Source of the DNA: Halalkalicoccus tibetensis | GTDB taxonomy: Archaea; Halobacteriota; Halobacteria; Halobacteriales; Halalkalicoccaceae | Assembly (NCBI RefSeq): GCF_037996645.1 | Contig: NZ_JBBMXV010000004.1 | Coordinates: forward strand, 459,684 to 523,683 | DNA length: 64,000 nucleotides | Reading direction: 5' to 3' | Shown here: one piece after another, positions 1 through 8,069 of the stretch | Numbering within the stretch: position 1 is the stretch's first letter | Layout of the letters: each line of letters begins with the position of its first letter | Made by a program: the position numbers and the translations under genes | Notes under the pieces: generated by a model | Databases searched by the model: none | The model's input: the letters and a program-made list of their open reading frames with translations, nothing else | Told to the model about the DNA's origin: nothing

Positions 1-209
1 CGAAAGTTATGCTCTATAGATGGTTCCGTTCGGGATCGTGGGATCGTTGGGGCGGTTTCTGGAACCTCCCGACAGTGCCGGTCAGTTATCAGCCATGTAT
101 TCAAATATCGACATATAGATCGCGGGGAAGGGGTCGTTCGGTAAAGAGGTGGTCGATCGAAACGAACACTGGATCTCCGGCGGATCGGCAGCGCCCGCTC
201 GGGTCCGCC

Positions 210-776
210 TCAGTTCCCGGGCCGAACGGCGATCGGCCCGCCACAGCGCCCACAGGAGTAGCGTTCGGGCCGTTCGACGACTTTCGACCGACGGTAGCGC
301 GGGTTGCGGTCCCCACAGTCCTCACAGACGATCCAGTAGCGCGGTTCGGCGTACCGTTCGCAGTGGCGATCCGTATCGAGGGGGTCGAGCCACTGGCGGA
401 AGGTCGGGCCGTGATCGGCCGTGCCGCGCTCGTAGTACTGCCAGGCGTGGATCAGCTCGTGGCGCACGGTCCGGGCGAACTCCTCCCAGCCGTAGGCCTC
501 GTAGGCGTCCCACGAGAGGCGGATCGTCACCTGCTCGGCGTCGCGGTCGTAGACCGCGATCCCCGCCGAGCGCTTCATGCGCGTCGAGACCTCCCACTCG
601 ATCTCCTCGACGGGCACCAGTGGGAAGTGCTCGGCGCCGACCGCCGCCGCGTGGGCGGCCGCGCGCTCGCGGAGCGCGCCCTTCGTCCGTGGGTGGTGTG
701 TCCCGTCGTCGATCGTATCGCCCCTCCGAGCTACCGCCGGCTCGTCGGTGGACACGGGCCTCGTCTCGTCGCTCAA
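210..776 (-). CDS. SprT-like zinc metalloprotease family protein
   Basis: This 188-residue protein carries the HExxH zinc protease motif (HELIH, residues 106-110), followed by a likely third zinc ligand at His122. A C-terminal zinc ribbon is formed by C151/C154 and C175/C178. That order (SprT domain, then zinc ribbon) is typical of SprT-like proteins, relatives of eukaryotic Spartan, which cuts DNA-protein crosslinks. A repair role here is inference from the family. The first 30 or so residues are acidic and low in complexity, so a later start is possible. There is no signal peptide, so it should act in the cytoplasm. It stands alone, transcribed away from the CBS gene downstream. Confidence 0.85.
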   Translation of the reverse strand: MSDETRPVSTDEPAVARRGDTIDDGTHHPRTKGALRERAAAHAAAVGAEHFPLVPVEEIEWEVSTRMKRSAGIAVYDRDAEQVTIRLSWDAYEAYGWEEFARTVRHELIHAWQYYERGTADHGPTFRQWLDPLDTDRHCERYAEPRYWIVCEDCGDRNPRYRRSKVVERPERYSCGRCGGPIAVRPGN

Positions 777-1006
777 GCCTGTCCCCCCGTTGGGAACGAA
801 CGCCCGAATACCTTTCTCGATGCGGTCGGCGGCCGCACCGTCGCGCCGTCGCCATCCCGATGTGGTCGGCGAATCCAGTATCCATCCAGTATATGGGAAT
901 TTATTACCAGAAGATGGATTCTCATACCGAACAGAAGGACATACTAGGTATTATATCAGTATAAACGGAACACCTATGTAGCGTTAATTGATAACACAGT
1001 TCATCC

Positions 1007-1486
1007 ATGATAGAGACGATGGTCGAAACGGTCGTGTCGGAGGACGCGCGGACCGTCGAGCCCGAAACGCCGGTCACGGAGGCCGCACAGCGGCTCCGCG
1101 ACCCGACGGTTCCGGCGTTGGTCGTCCTCGGCGGGGACCGGGCCGTGATCGGGATCGTGACCGAGTCCGACTTCGTCGTCCACGTCGCCGAGGAGGAGGG
1201 GGCCGCCACGGTGGGGGAGATCATGTCGACGCCGGTCGTCACCGTCCCGCCGGGCACGCCGATCGGCTTCGCGGCCGACCGGATGAACGAGGCCGGCGTC
1301 AGACACCTCCCCGTCGTCGAGGACGGGGCGTACGCCGGGCTCGTCTCGCTGGGCTCGCTCACGCCGTTCCTCTCGCGGACCCGCTTCGACATCACCTGGA
1401 AGGGTACCCCCGACCGAGCCGGGAGCGCCGAGGACTCCGAGCCCGTAGTCCCCGAGCGAAAGCTCGACCGGGCGGTGAACGGCTGA
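1007..1486 (+). CDS. Two-CBS-domain protein
   Basis: This soluble 159-residue protein consists almost wholly of a tandem CBS pair. CBS1 covers about residues 1-58 and CBS2 about 64-125; the second contains the typical xxMSTPVVTVPPGTP entry and a GVRHLPVVEDG core. Paired CBS domains form a Bateman module that usually binds adenosine nucleotides such as AMP, ATP or SAM. No effector domain is attached, so its partner is unknown. The tail after residue 130 is acidic and probably disordered. The AT-rich stretch just upstream (about 940-1000) is a likely promoter region. Confidence 0.85.
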   Translation: MIETMVETVVSEDARTVEPETPVTEAAQRLRDPTVPALVVLGGDRAVIGIVTESDFVVHVAEEEGAATVGEIMSTPVVTVPPGTPIGFAADRMNEAGVRHLPVVEDGAYAGLVSLGSLTPFLSRTRFDITWKGTPDRAGSAEDSEPVVPERKLDRAVNG

Positions 1487-1580
1487 CGGGATCGGGCTCC
1501 GTCGCCTGTCCCGACTGACCCTCTCAGTAGGTTGAAGTCCGTAGCCGTATCCCGATCGGCGGGGATGCGCTCGATCGTTC

Positions 1581-1590
1581 ACATATATGC
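1581..1590 (+). promoter_or_regulatory. TATA-like box of the usp gene
   Basis: The sequence acatatatgc is centred about 27 bases before the ATG at 1612. That spacing fits a leaderless haloarchaeal transcript starting at or next to the start codon. Confidence 0.55.
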
Positions 1591-1611
1591 CCGTGTGCTG
1601 TACTGTCACGC

Positions 1612-2089
1612 ATGAGCGCCCTGATCGCGATCGACGGGTCGGACCCGGCACGGAAAGCCCTGGAGCACGCGTTCAGCGAGCACTCGGACGAGGAGCTGAC
1701 CGTCCTGCACGTCCTCAGCCCGACGGAGTCGGCGTCCATCGGCGAAGCGCGTATGTATGTCGACCGGGACGAGGTGATGGAGAACCAGCGCGAGCGCGCC
1801 GAAGAGCTGTTCGAGGAGGCCGAAGAGCTCGCGGCGACGCGCGGCGCGACGATCGAGACCGAAACGACCGTCGGGCGCCCCGACCGCGCGATCGTCGACT
1901 ACGCCCGGGACCACGACGTCGACCACGTGATCCTCGGGAGCCACGGCCGATCGGGCGTCTCGCGCGTGTTGCTCGGCAGCGTTCGAAAATCCACTGGATT
2001 TTCGAGCCAAGCAGAACGCGCCGCGTTCTGCTGACGTCGCCGAACCGGTCGTCAGGCGGGCGCCCGTCCCCGTCACCGTCGTCCGGTAG
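1612..2089 (+). pseudogene. Universal stress protein gene, C-terminus cut off by a 55-bp insert
   Basis: The reading frame from 1612 encodes a UspA-fold protein. It has the MSALIAIDGSDPA start and the nucleotide-binding G-x2-G-x9-G-S type motif (ILGSHGRSGVSRVLLGS) near residues 108-124. After GS the frame reads into unrelated residues and stops at 2034. The expected last strand (VAEPVVRRAPVPVTVVR and a stop at 2087-2089) is present downstream, shifted by one base. The cause is a 55-bp insertion at 1981-2035. The result is either a pseudogene or a shortened 140-residue protein lacking the last beta strand. The ATP-binding loop is retained, so partial function cannot be excluded. A TATA-like box sits 27 bases upstream. 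Confidence 0.85.
1981..2035. repeat. 55-bp twin-hairpin insertion
   Basis: Two perfect hairpins of the same geometry lie side by side. The first stem is tcgaaaatcc (1983-1992) pairing with ggattttcga (1996-2005) across a 3-base loop. The second is agcagaacgc (2010-2019) pairing with gcgttctgct (2023-2032), also with a 3-base loop. Four bases separate them. The element interrupts the universal stress gene exactly between the codons for GS and VAEP, shifts the frame and supplies the new stop. No transposase is encoded, so it would be a non-autonomous or REP-like element. I saw no second copy in the window. Confidence 0.7.
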
Positions 2090-2139
2090 TGCTCGCTACT
2101 GTCGAGCGGGGGATCGCAGCTGGTCGGAACGATCCCATC

Positions 2140-2193
2140 ATGAACGAACGACGAAACGCGGACGAACGCGCCGAACCGGGGGGCAGCGAATGA
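2140..2193 (+). CDS. Possible 17-residue leader ORF overlapping the next gene
   Basis: An ATG at 2140 opens a short acidic and basic ORF (MNERRNADERAEPGGSE). Its TGA overlaps the ATG of the following membrane protein gene as ATGA. The overlap suggests translational coupling, but the ORF is too short to judge by composition and may be chance. Confidence 0.25.
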   Translation: MNERRNADERAEPGGSE

Positions 2194-2567
2194 CTGGACC
2201 GTCGCGAACCGAAACGGACGCGTTCGACCTGGCGTTCCTCCTGTCGGCCCTCGTGCTGGCGGGCATCCACCTGTATCTCGGGCTCGTCGCGCCGTTCGTG
2301 GCCGCCGGGCGCACCACCCAGTTCGTCCTCATCGGCCTGGTGTTGCTCGTCGGACCCGGGCTCTACTTCACTTCCTACTGGCGGCCCATCCTCTATCCTC
2401 TCGGCGTGGCGGTCGCCGTCTACCTCGGCGTGGTCTGGCTGTTGGCCGGTGCGGACTACCCCCGTTTCGGCCTCGCGGCTGGGGGTACGGCCACCGTGTT
2501 CGCCGCCCTCGCGCTCTACCTCTTCGTTCGCGGGGAAGCCACCGAGACCACCGACGTCGAGAGGTAG
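2190..2567 (+). CDS. Small four-helix membrane protein, unknown function
   Basis: This 125-residue protein has four clear hydrophobic segments, at about residues 13-37, 41-62, 66-86 and 92-114, with short polar ends. No catalytic or transport motif is recognisable. The start at 2190 was chosen because the hydrophilic leader MTGPSRTETDAF directly precedes helix 1. The longer frame further upstream has the arginine-rich composition of a shadow frame. It follows the broken universal stress gene on the same strand but with a gap of about 100 bases, so co-transcription is uncertain. Confidence 0.65.
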   Translation: MTGPSRTETDAFDLAFLLSALVLAGIHLYLGLVAPFVAAGRTTQFVLIGLVLLVGPGLYFTSYWRPILYPLGVAVAVYLGVVWLLAGADYPRFGLAAGGTATVFAALALYLFVRGEATETTDVER

Positions 2568-2777
2568 CGAGGGGCGGTGGCCCCGATCACCCCCTTCGGC
2601 GACGGTCGCGGGATCTGCTGGAGGTACAGGGGATGTGGCCGGTGGATATTCCCGAGTCGACGCCTTCGATCGACCGCCCGAGGACGTGACTTTCCGGACG
2701 TTTCGACTCGATCCGGGGAAGCTCACCGGATGAAAGGAGGTCGGGGGCGAGGAGGGCTGAGTTGGGACGGGCCCGCC

Positions 2778-4010
2778 TCAGTTCCCGAGCCGTCGCTTCG
2801 CGTACTGTGCGAGCAGCGAGAGGTCGTCGAACTCCAGCAGCTTCGCGATCGCCAGCTTGTTCCCGCTGTTGACTTCGCTCAGCGAGTCCGCGTCGAGCCG
2901 TTCGAGGTCCGCCAGCAGGCTGTCGTACCGATCGTTGGGCGCGAGATAGAGCAGCTCCGTCATCATCAGCCGGGAGCTCATGTCCGGCGCGACCTCGGTG
3001 TGCCAGAGCTTGTCGTATAGCGCCATGTCCTCGGCGGACGTGGCGGGCTCGTCGGGGATGAGACACTGATCGACGGTGATCGCGGCCGCACGCCCCGAGC
3101 GCATCCCCTTGTGGATCCCCTCGCCCCACAGCGGGTCGATCGTCGGGACCGTGTCGCCGATCGCCATGAAGGAGTCCGTGCTCAGATCGCCGGGGAGCTG
3201 GATGTGTGCCGAGCCGCGGTGCTGGCGCCCCTCGATGCGTTCGGCGGCCGCGAACCGCGGGTCGGTGTCGAGCCAGTGCTGGAGGTAGCCGTCGACCGTT
3301 CGATCGCTCTCGGCGTACTGGCGGTAGCTCTCGTTCTGGATGTAACAGAGCCCGACCTTCGCGGTGTTCTCGGCGGTATGGAAGATCCAGGAGTACCCCC
3401 CCGGCGCGTAGGTGTGATCGAGCCGCAGCATCATCGCGTCGGTCAGGTCGGCGTAGCCCGCCGCGTCGAGGTCGACGCCGTCGAACTCGTACTCGATGCC
3501 GATGGCCTGCTTCTCGCGCCCGAGCTGGGTCACGCCGAGCGCCTTCGCGAGCGGCGCGGCCGGGCCGGTGGCGTCGATCACGACCTCCCCGTAGACGTCC
3601 TTGGAGCCGTTGTAGCGTACCCCGCTGACCTCGCCGCCCTCCGTGATCGGCTTCGTCGCGCGGGCGTCGAAGCGGAACTCCACCCCCTTCTCGCGGCCGT
3701 CCTCGACGAGGTACTCCTTGAACGCGCCGAAGTCCAGAACGGCCCCGGCCTGCTCCTTGACGAAGTGCTCGTTCGGGGACTCGATCACGATGTCCTCGGT
3801 GAAGTTCATCACGACGTCGTCGGGGATCCCGAACGCCGACAGCATCGAGGGAAACGTCCCGCCGGTCGACTTGTTGCTCTGGCGCGGGAACTCCGCTTCG
3901 GGCTCGGTCTCCAGGACGACGACGTCGTAATCCCTCGCGGCGAGGTCTCGGGCACACTGTGCGCCGGCCGGACCGGCGCCGGCGACGACGACGTCGAAGT
4001 GATCGTTCAT
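2778..4010 (-). CDS. Geranylgeranyl reductase family FAD oxidoreductase
   Basis: This 410-residue flavoprotein opens with the Rossmann signature VVVAGAGPAGAQCARDLAA and an acidic ribose-binding residue at the end of strand 2 (VVLETE). It continues with the GDTVPTIDPLWGEGI type FAD-contact motif (about residues 275-290) that is common to geranylgeranyl reductases. In archaea these enzymes saturate the isoprenoid chains of digeranylgeranylglycerophospholipids. Haloarchaea usually carry several paralogs acting on lipids or other prenyl groups, so the exact substrate is not settled. It is soluble or peripherally membrane-bound, and the length is normal. There is no operon partner on the same strand. 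Confidence 0.8.
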   Translation of the reverse strand: MNDHFDVVVAGAGPAGAQCARDLAARDYDVVVLETEPEAEFPRQSNKSTGGTFPSMLSAFGIPDDVVMNFTEDIVIESPNEHFVKEQAGAVLDFGAFKEYLVEDGREKGVEFRFDARATKPITEGGEVSGVRYNGSKDVYGEVVIDATGPAAPLAKALGVTQLGREKQAIGIEYEFDGVDLDAAGYADLTDAMMLRLDHTYAPGGYSWIFHTAENTAKVGLCYIQNESYRQYAESDRTVDGYLQHWLDTDPRFAAAERIEGRQHRGSAHIQLPGDLSTDSFMAIGDTVPTIDPLWGEGIHKGMRSGRAAAITVDQCLIPDEPATSAEDMALYDKLWHTEVAPDMSSRLMMTELLYLAPNDRYDSLLADLERLDADSLSEVNSGNKLAIAKLLEFDDLSLLAQYAKRRLGN

Positions 4011-4118
4011 AACCGATCAATACGGCTACCCGTTATGAAGCTTGATACTTCTCGGGAGCGGCCCGGTCCGGACCCGCGGGTCGCTCCGCCCACGGACGGC
4101 GATCCACGGAGGGCCCGA

Positions 4119-4241
4119 TCAGCCCATTCCGAGGCGTCCCGTCCACTGTGCCGCGTCGTGCTGGAACTCGCACTGGCCCACGGCCCAGTTGGACGTGGAC
4201 TCGAACCCGCAGACGCCGCATCTGTATGTGCGCTCGCTCAT
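4119..4241 (-). CDS. 40-residue zinc-finger-like small protein
   Basis: The frame encodes MSERTYRCGVCGFESTSNWA followed by 20 more residues. C8 and C11 form a CxxC knuckle. C24 and H28 (a C-x3-H pair) supply the other two ligands of a probable C2HC zinc site. A TATA-like box (tataac, 4261-4266 on the plus strand) lies about 23 bases before the start, which fits a leaderless transcript. Haloarchaea encode many such one-zinc-site microproteins, often in regulation or stress adaptation. This specific function is unknown. Confidence 0.6.
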   Translation of the reverse strand: MSERTYRCGVCGFESTSNWAVGQCEFQHDAAQWTGRLGMG

Positions 4242-4339
4242 ACTGTAATGTAAACCGTCCTATAACATAGTTTTTTCGACTAGATAACAGGTACCACGGG
4301 GCCCGTAGAGTTATCCCGGCACGGTCCGGTAGCTGCCGT

Positions 4340-4708
4340 ATGGGCAGCGACGGCGGGTACGACATCATGGAGGTGTTCATCATCAAGTTCGTGCTCGCGG
4401 ACGTCGTCATCATCGCGGCGCTGCTGCTCGCGGGGCCGATCTACGCGGTCGCGATCACCGGCCTGCTCGTCCTCAGCGTCTTCCTGACGTGGTATCTCAC
4501 CCAGCGGGTCGGGGGCGGCGAGGCCGACGCGGAGCCCGGAGGGGCCAGGGAAAGCGACCCCGTGACTGCGCTCCAGGAGCGCTACGCCGCCGGCGAGCTC
4601 TCGGAGGCGGAGTTCGAGGCGAAGCTCGACCGGGTGATCGAGGCCAACGAGCGCGCCGAGCGGGCCGGCGTGGAGACCGAGGAGCTGGCGATCGAGCGCT
4701 CGGGCTGA
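4340..4708 (+). CDS. Membrane protein with C-terminal SHOCT domain
   Basis: The 122-residue protein has two transmembrane segments at about residues 10-31 and 34-54. A Gly/Glu linker follows, then a SHOCT-type short helical module (DPVTALQERYAAGELSEAEFEAKLDRVI, given here in two parts: DPVTALQERYAAG and ELSEAEFEAKLDRVI; residues about 75-102). SHOCT modules are short C-terminal oligomerisation helices found on many membrane proteins; the function is otherwise unknown. It converges with the PH-domain-like membrane gene downstream, with only 16 bases between them. Confidence 0.75.
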   Translation: MGSDGGYDIMEVFIIKFVLADVVIIAALLLAGPIYAVAITGLLVLSVFLTWYLTQRVGGGEADAEPGGARESDPVTALQERYAAGELSEAEFEAKLDRVIEANERAERAGVETEELAIERSG

Positions 4709-4724
4709 CCGGAGTCGGTGGGTC

Positions 4725-5663
4725 TCAGTCCGATCCGGCCCGTTCGAGGCGCGCCCGCTCGATCCCCTCGTAGAGCGCATCCGGATCGTCGATCACGTCG
4801 CGATCGCAGCGGATCGCCAGTCCCCGACGGCGCTCGACCACGAGTTCGTCGTCGGTCAGCCGGACGTCAGCGATCCCCGACCAGGGGACGAACCGTCGTT
4901 TCACCGGCCGCTTCACCACGAGCCCCTCCCGGTGGACCCGCAGCTCCGGGAGCCACTGGTGGTTCTCGGAGCCGTCGAGCCAGTCGGCGGGGAGCAGCCA
5001 GGACGGCAGGCCGAGCCCGTCGCCGTTGCTGTCGGCGCGTTCGAGGCGGAGCCCGATCCCGTAGAGGACCGCGTAGCCCCCGAAGAACCACAGGCCGAAG
5101 AACGGCCGCCCGAGGCTGCCGGTCCGCCACGAGGCGGCACCCAGCCCGAGGGAGAGTAGGCCGACCCCGAACCAGTAGCGATCGCGGTTCGGCTTCAGGA
5201 ACGTGGTCGTCGTGCTCGGCTCCCCGGAGACCATCGCCTTGGCGTATCGCGTCCGCGCCATCGACGCCACGACGAACGCGGACAGGCCCGTGAGGAACGC
5301 CCCGAACCCCGCCGCGAGCGCGACGACGCCCGGGAGGAGGGACGTGGCGAGCACGATCAGCCCGACGACGACCAGCACGATCGATGGAGCGAACGCCAGC
5401 GCCAGCCGTCGCCGGCTCCGCCCGAGGCGCTCGGGGAGGCCCTTGACCCGGCCCGCGGCGATCCCCCCGACGACGAGGCCGATCGTGATCGCGGAGGAGA
5501 CACTCCCCAGAAGCGTCGCCGCCGACGCGCCAACCGCGGCCGCGACGGCGACCGAGCCGGCCACGAACGCCGCGGCGACGTACGCGCCCGCGGCGGCCAT
5601 GAAGCCGGCGTCGGGCGGGTCGAGAGTCTCGGGGAGGGGCGGTGCGCGTCGGCCGTGGGACAT
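4725..5663 (-). CDS. Multi-pass membrane protein with C-terminal PH-like domain
   Basis: The 312-residue protein has about six hydrophobic segments. Two lie near residues 20-75, two near 88-138 and two near 165-200. A soluble C-terminal domain follows, containing VPWSGIADVRLTDDELVVERR, which resembles bacterial-type PH domains (bPH2/YdbT-like). The ATG at 5663 is preferred to the GTG at 5675 because an AT-rich box at about 5688-5697 sits near 27 bases upstream. I do not recognise a specific function; it is probably an integral membrane protein with a cytoplasmic PH-like domain. Confidence 0.65.
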   Translation of the reverse strand: MSHGRRAPPLPETLDPPDAGFMAAAGAYVAAAFVAGSVAVAAAVGASAATLLGSVSSAITIGLVVGGIAAGRVKGLPERLGRSRRRLALAFAPSIVLVVVGLIVLATSLLPGVVALAAGFGAFLTGLSAFVVASMARTRYAKAMVSGEPSTTTTFLKPNRDRYWFGVGLLSLGLGAASWRTGSLGRPFFGLWFFGGYAVLYGIGLRLERADSNGDGLGLPSWLLPADWLDGSENHQWLPELRVHREGLVVKRPVKRRFVPWSGIADVRLTDDELVVERRRGLAIRCDRDVIDDPDALYEGIERARLERAGSD

Positions 5664-5764
5664 GAATACCGTCACATATGTCCGCTACGTAAAAATAACT
5701 TCGCCGACAGGCCGGCTGGGAACGCGTTGGGCGGGCAGGATATCGGACAGGGGTCACTCGCCGC

Positions 5765-6034
5765 TCAGACGAGCCGCCCGACGAGCGCGTCGAGCGCCCT
5801 CATCTCGTCGTCGTTGTTCGCGTGGTCCAGCCCCTCGTAGAGGCGGGCGGTCACGTCCCCGCCGAGGGCCCCGAACGCGCGGGCCGACTCGCGGACGCGT
5901 TCGGCGGGGGTGCAGGGGTCGTCGTCGCTACAGCCGAGGAACACCGGCGTGCCGTCAAGCGATCTCCCGAACTCGCGGTTCGCGGACCCCAGCAACCTCC
6001 CGGACAGCGCGATGAGCCCGCCGTAGCGCCGAGT
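5765..6034 (-). pseudogene. C-terminal remnant of a phospholipase/carboxylesterase gene
   Basis: The 89 codons read RYGGLIALSGRLLG, then GTPVFLGCSDDDPCTPAERV, then GGDVTARLYEGLDHANNDDE. This is the last third of the phospholipase/carboxylesterase (alpha/beta hydrolase) family. It contains the acid region (SDDDP) and the region where the catalytic His sits (GLDHANNDDE). The nucleophile half is missing. The remnant lies in the same frame as, and directly after, the stop codon of the zinc-finger gene at 6035. The likely cause is a deletion that joined the two genes. There is no plausible start codon apart from an internal TTG. Confidence 0.7.
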
Positions 6035-6184
6035 TTACTCCGCCTCGTCTCCCCAGCGACCGTGTGTCTCGGGCGCCCAGCCGTCGGGGACGACACGGTC
6101 GGGGTTCTCGGGACAGACTGCCCGATGTCCGTTCGCCGCCCGATCCGTCAGGAACGCTTTGCCACACCGCTCACACTCCTTCAT
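6035..6184 (-). CDS. 49-residue C2HC zinc-finger small protein
   Basis: The protein starts MKECERCGKAFLTDRAANGH and has likely zinc ligands C4, C7, H20 and C24, a C2H2/C2HC finger arrangement. The acidic tail is typical of haloarchaeal proteins. The long AT-rich spacer at 6185-6345 should carry its promoter together with that of the TRAM gene, which is transcribed the other way. The downstream esterase remnant continues in the same frame after the TAA. The function is unknown; small zinc fingers of this type are often DNA or RNA binding. Confidence 0.6.
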   Translation of the reverse strand: MKECERCGKAFLTDRAANGHRAVCPENPDRVVPDGWAPETHGRWGDEAE

Positions 6185-6345
6185 TTACAATCTATTGTCA
6201 GTTGAAACCCCTTTGTTGTATATTTGATGAACATATTTCACCATTGATACCCACGCACGTCGAACGGTGGTAGGGGCGTCGCGGCTATATCAGCTGTTAC
6301 CAGTACTCTCATGCGTATCGGATACTCATCAACCGAGCACTCCCT

Positions 6346-6765
6346 ATGGAACTCTCAGACGACCTTCTGTGTCTGTTTAGTGGCGAGATCGAGTCCCGTG
6401 ACGGCTCCTACGCGATCGAGGTTCCCGAACGCGAAGTAGAGCTCGGCGAACTCGAGCCGGGCGTTTCATATCGCATCGCAGTCGTCCCACAAACCCGGAA
6501 ACGGACCGATTCGGATACCGATACCGAAAACGAGTCAGCTCGAGCGGCCCCCGAACCCAATCCGCCGGTTACGAAGGGTGATCACCGAACCGTCGAGATC
6601 GAGACGATCGGCGACCAGGGGGATGGGATCGCACGTGTCGAACGAGGCTACGTGGTGATCGTGCCCGATACCGACCCGCACGAACGCGTCGAGATCGAAA
6701 TCACGAGCGTAGCGGAAACCGTGGCCTTCGCCGAAGTCGTCGAACGCTACGAGCACCACGAGTAG
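6346..6765 (+). CDS. TRAM-domain protein
   Basis: This 139-residue acidic protein carries a C-terminal TRAM domain (about residues 78-134), including TVEIETIGDQGDGIARVERG and a VVIVPDTDPHERVEIEI strand. TRAM is a small beta-barrel RNA-binding fold; stand-alone TRAM proteins in archaea act as RNA chaperones resembling cold-shock proteins. The N-terminal half contains a short structured region and a variable acidic linker. Its last 11 codons and the following 40 or so bases are echoed at about 7903-7972, evidence of a second, largely lost copy. Confidence 0.85.
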   Translation: MELSDDLLCLFSGEIESRDGSYAIEVPEREVELGELEPGVSYRIAVVPQTRKRTDSDTDTENESARAAPEPNPPVTKGDHRTVEIETIGDQGDGIARVERGYVVIVPDTDPHERVEIEITSVAETVAFAEVVERYEHHE

Positions 6766-6992
6766 AGCTTCCCCTGTAGCGGTAGCCAGAGGAATGCTAC
6801 TGGTGATCAGGGGTGGTTGTTGCAACGAAAGAATAGTGCCGCATGCGTGATCCATGAAGAGACCTCACCACTCGGTCCTCCTGGTGGGGCCGGGTCCTAA
6901 ACAAGGGGGGGGGGATCCTGATAGGTCGTTTTGGGCCATCGCCTTGCAAGTGACGCCCATGAGTCTTTACCCCTGTTGAGAACAGTATCGGT

Positions 6993-7865
6993 GTGAGTCG
7001 AATCGACAACGGAATCGCCATCGGGCGGGGAGTCATCGAGGAAGCCCAGAACGATCAGATCACGTTTCTGGCGGCGAGCATCGCCTACTACGCGTTTACG
7101 TCGATCATCCCACTGTTGCTCTTTCTGTTTCTCATCGCTTCGATCGTCGGCGGCCAAGAACTGGCGAACCAGGCCATTGATCAGGCAAGTGAATACCTCG
7201 CTCCGGCCGGACAGGACGCGATCGACGACGCGATCACGGGTGAGGAAGGGCGAGGTGGGGCAACGATCGCAGGGTTCCTAGTCCTGTTGTGGAGCGCATC
7301 GCGGCTGTTTCGCGGACTCGATACCGCGTTCTCGATCGTCTACGATGCCGGCCTCGAGAAATCGATCATCGGCCAGCTCATCAATGCAGTGATCGTCTTC
7401 GGCGCGATCATCATCGCCGCAATGGGGATGATCGCCCTCGGGACGGTCCTCGTGGTCCTACCGGACGTGCCGTTCGGCTTCTTCACCCCGCTATTCCTGA
7501 TAGCGGGCCTCACGCTCGTGTTCTTGCCGATGTACTACTTCCTGCCCGATATCGAGACGATATCCGTCAGACAAGCACTCCCCGGGTCGTTTCTCGCGGC
7601 GACCGGCTGGACGATTCTTCATACGCTGTTCGGATTGTATGCCTCGAACGCTGGTCAGTACGACGCCTACGGCGTCGTCGGTGCGATCCTGCTGTTGCTC
7701 ACCTGGCTGTACGTCGGTGGCATCATCATCATTCTCGGCGCGCTCCTCAACTACGTCCTCATGGATCGTGAGGGCGAATTGCCCGATGACGCCGAGGCCG
7801 CAGACCGTTCGCCACTGGCATCCGCTGGGCCGGAAAACACGGCGAATAGCGACTCGTCAGGCTAA
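6993..7865 (+). CDS. YihY/BrkB family membrane protein
   Basis: The 290-residue protein has the six-helix pattern of the YihY/virulence factor BrkB family. Family features include the DQITFLAASIAYYAFTSIIP segment (residues about 20-40) and the conserved Tyr-rich C-terminal helix GVVGAILLLLTWLYVGGIII. The GTG at 6993 is the preferred start, with an AT-rich box (tctttacc) about 27 bases upstream. The family name suggests ribonuclease BN in old annotations, but that assignment was wrong; the true function is unresolved and is probably transport-like. The C-terminus is hydrophilic and low in complexity. Confidence 0.85.
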   Translation: MSRIDNGIAIGRGVIEEAQNDQITFLAASIAYYAFTSIIPLLLFLFLIASIVGGQELANQAIDQASEYLAPAGQDAIDDAITGEEGRGGATIAGFLVLLWSASRLFRGLDTAFSIVYDAGLEKSIIGQLINAVIVFGAIIIAAMGMIALGTVLVVLPDVPFGFFTPLFLIAGLTLVFLPMYYFLPDIETISVRQALPGSFLAATGWTILHTLFGLYASNAGQYDAYGVVGAILLLLTWLYVGGIIIILGALLNYVLMDREGELPDDAEAADRSPLASAGPENTANSDSSG

Positions 7866-7902
7866 CCGAACGTTAGCTAAATCAAGGGCCGTGGCCTCTG
7901 AC

Positions 7903-7972
7903 GAGGTCGTTGAACGCTACGATCACCACGAGTAGGAGCCTCTTCGGTGTAGTGGCCGATAGAATGGTTGCC
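7903..7972 (+). pseudogene. Copied 3' end of the TRAM-domain gene
   Basis: The bases at 7903-7935 encode EVVERYDHHE and a stop, matching EVVERYEHHE and the stop of the TRAM gene at 6733-6765. Similarity continues for roughly 35 further bases beyond both stop codons. Nothing upstream in this frame resembles a TRAM protein. This looks like what is left of a duplicate or recombined copy. Confidence 0.6.
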
Positions 7973-8069
7973 GAGGAACACCCGTAGAATGTCGCTTACT
8001 ACACTCCTTATCGCGAGAAGTACTTAAACGGAAAGCCGCTGGTGGCAGCGGAGACAGGGGCTCAACTGA

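Noticed and set aside
9-964. Long open frames on the plus strand across the SprT-like gene
   Set aside because: Composition is Arg/Pro/Ser-rich, typical of antisense and shifted frames over a GC-rich gene; the minus-strand SprT-like protein explains the region.
6905-6914. Run of ten G before the BrkB gene
   Set aside because: Could be a slippage site, but it lies in non-coding spacer and may equally be a sequencing artefact.
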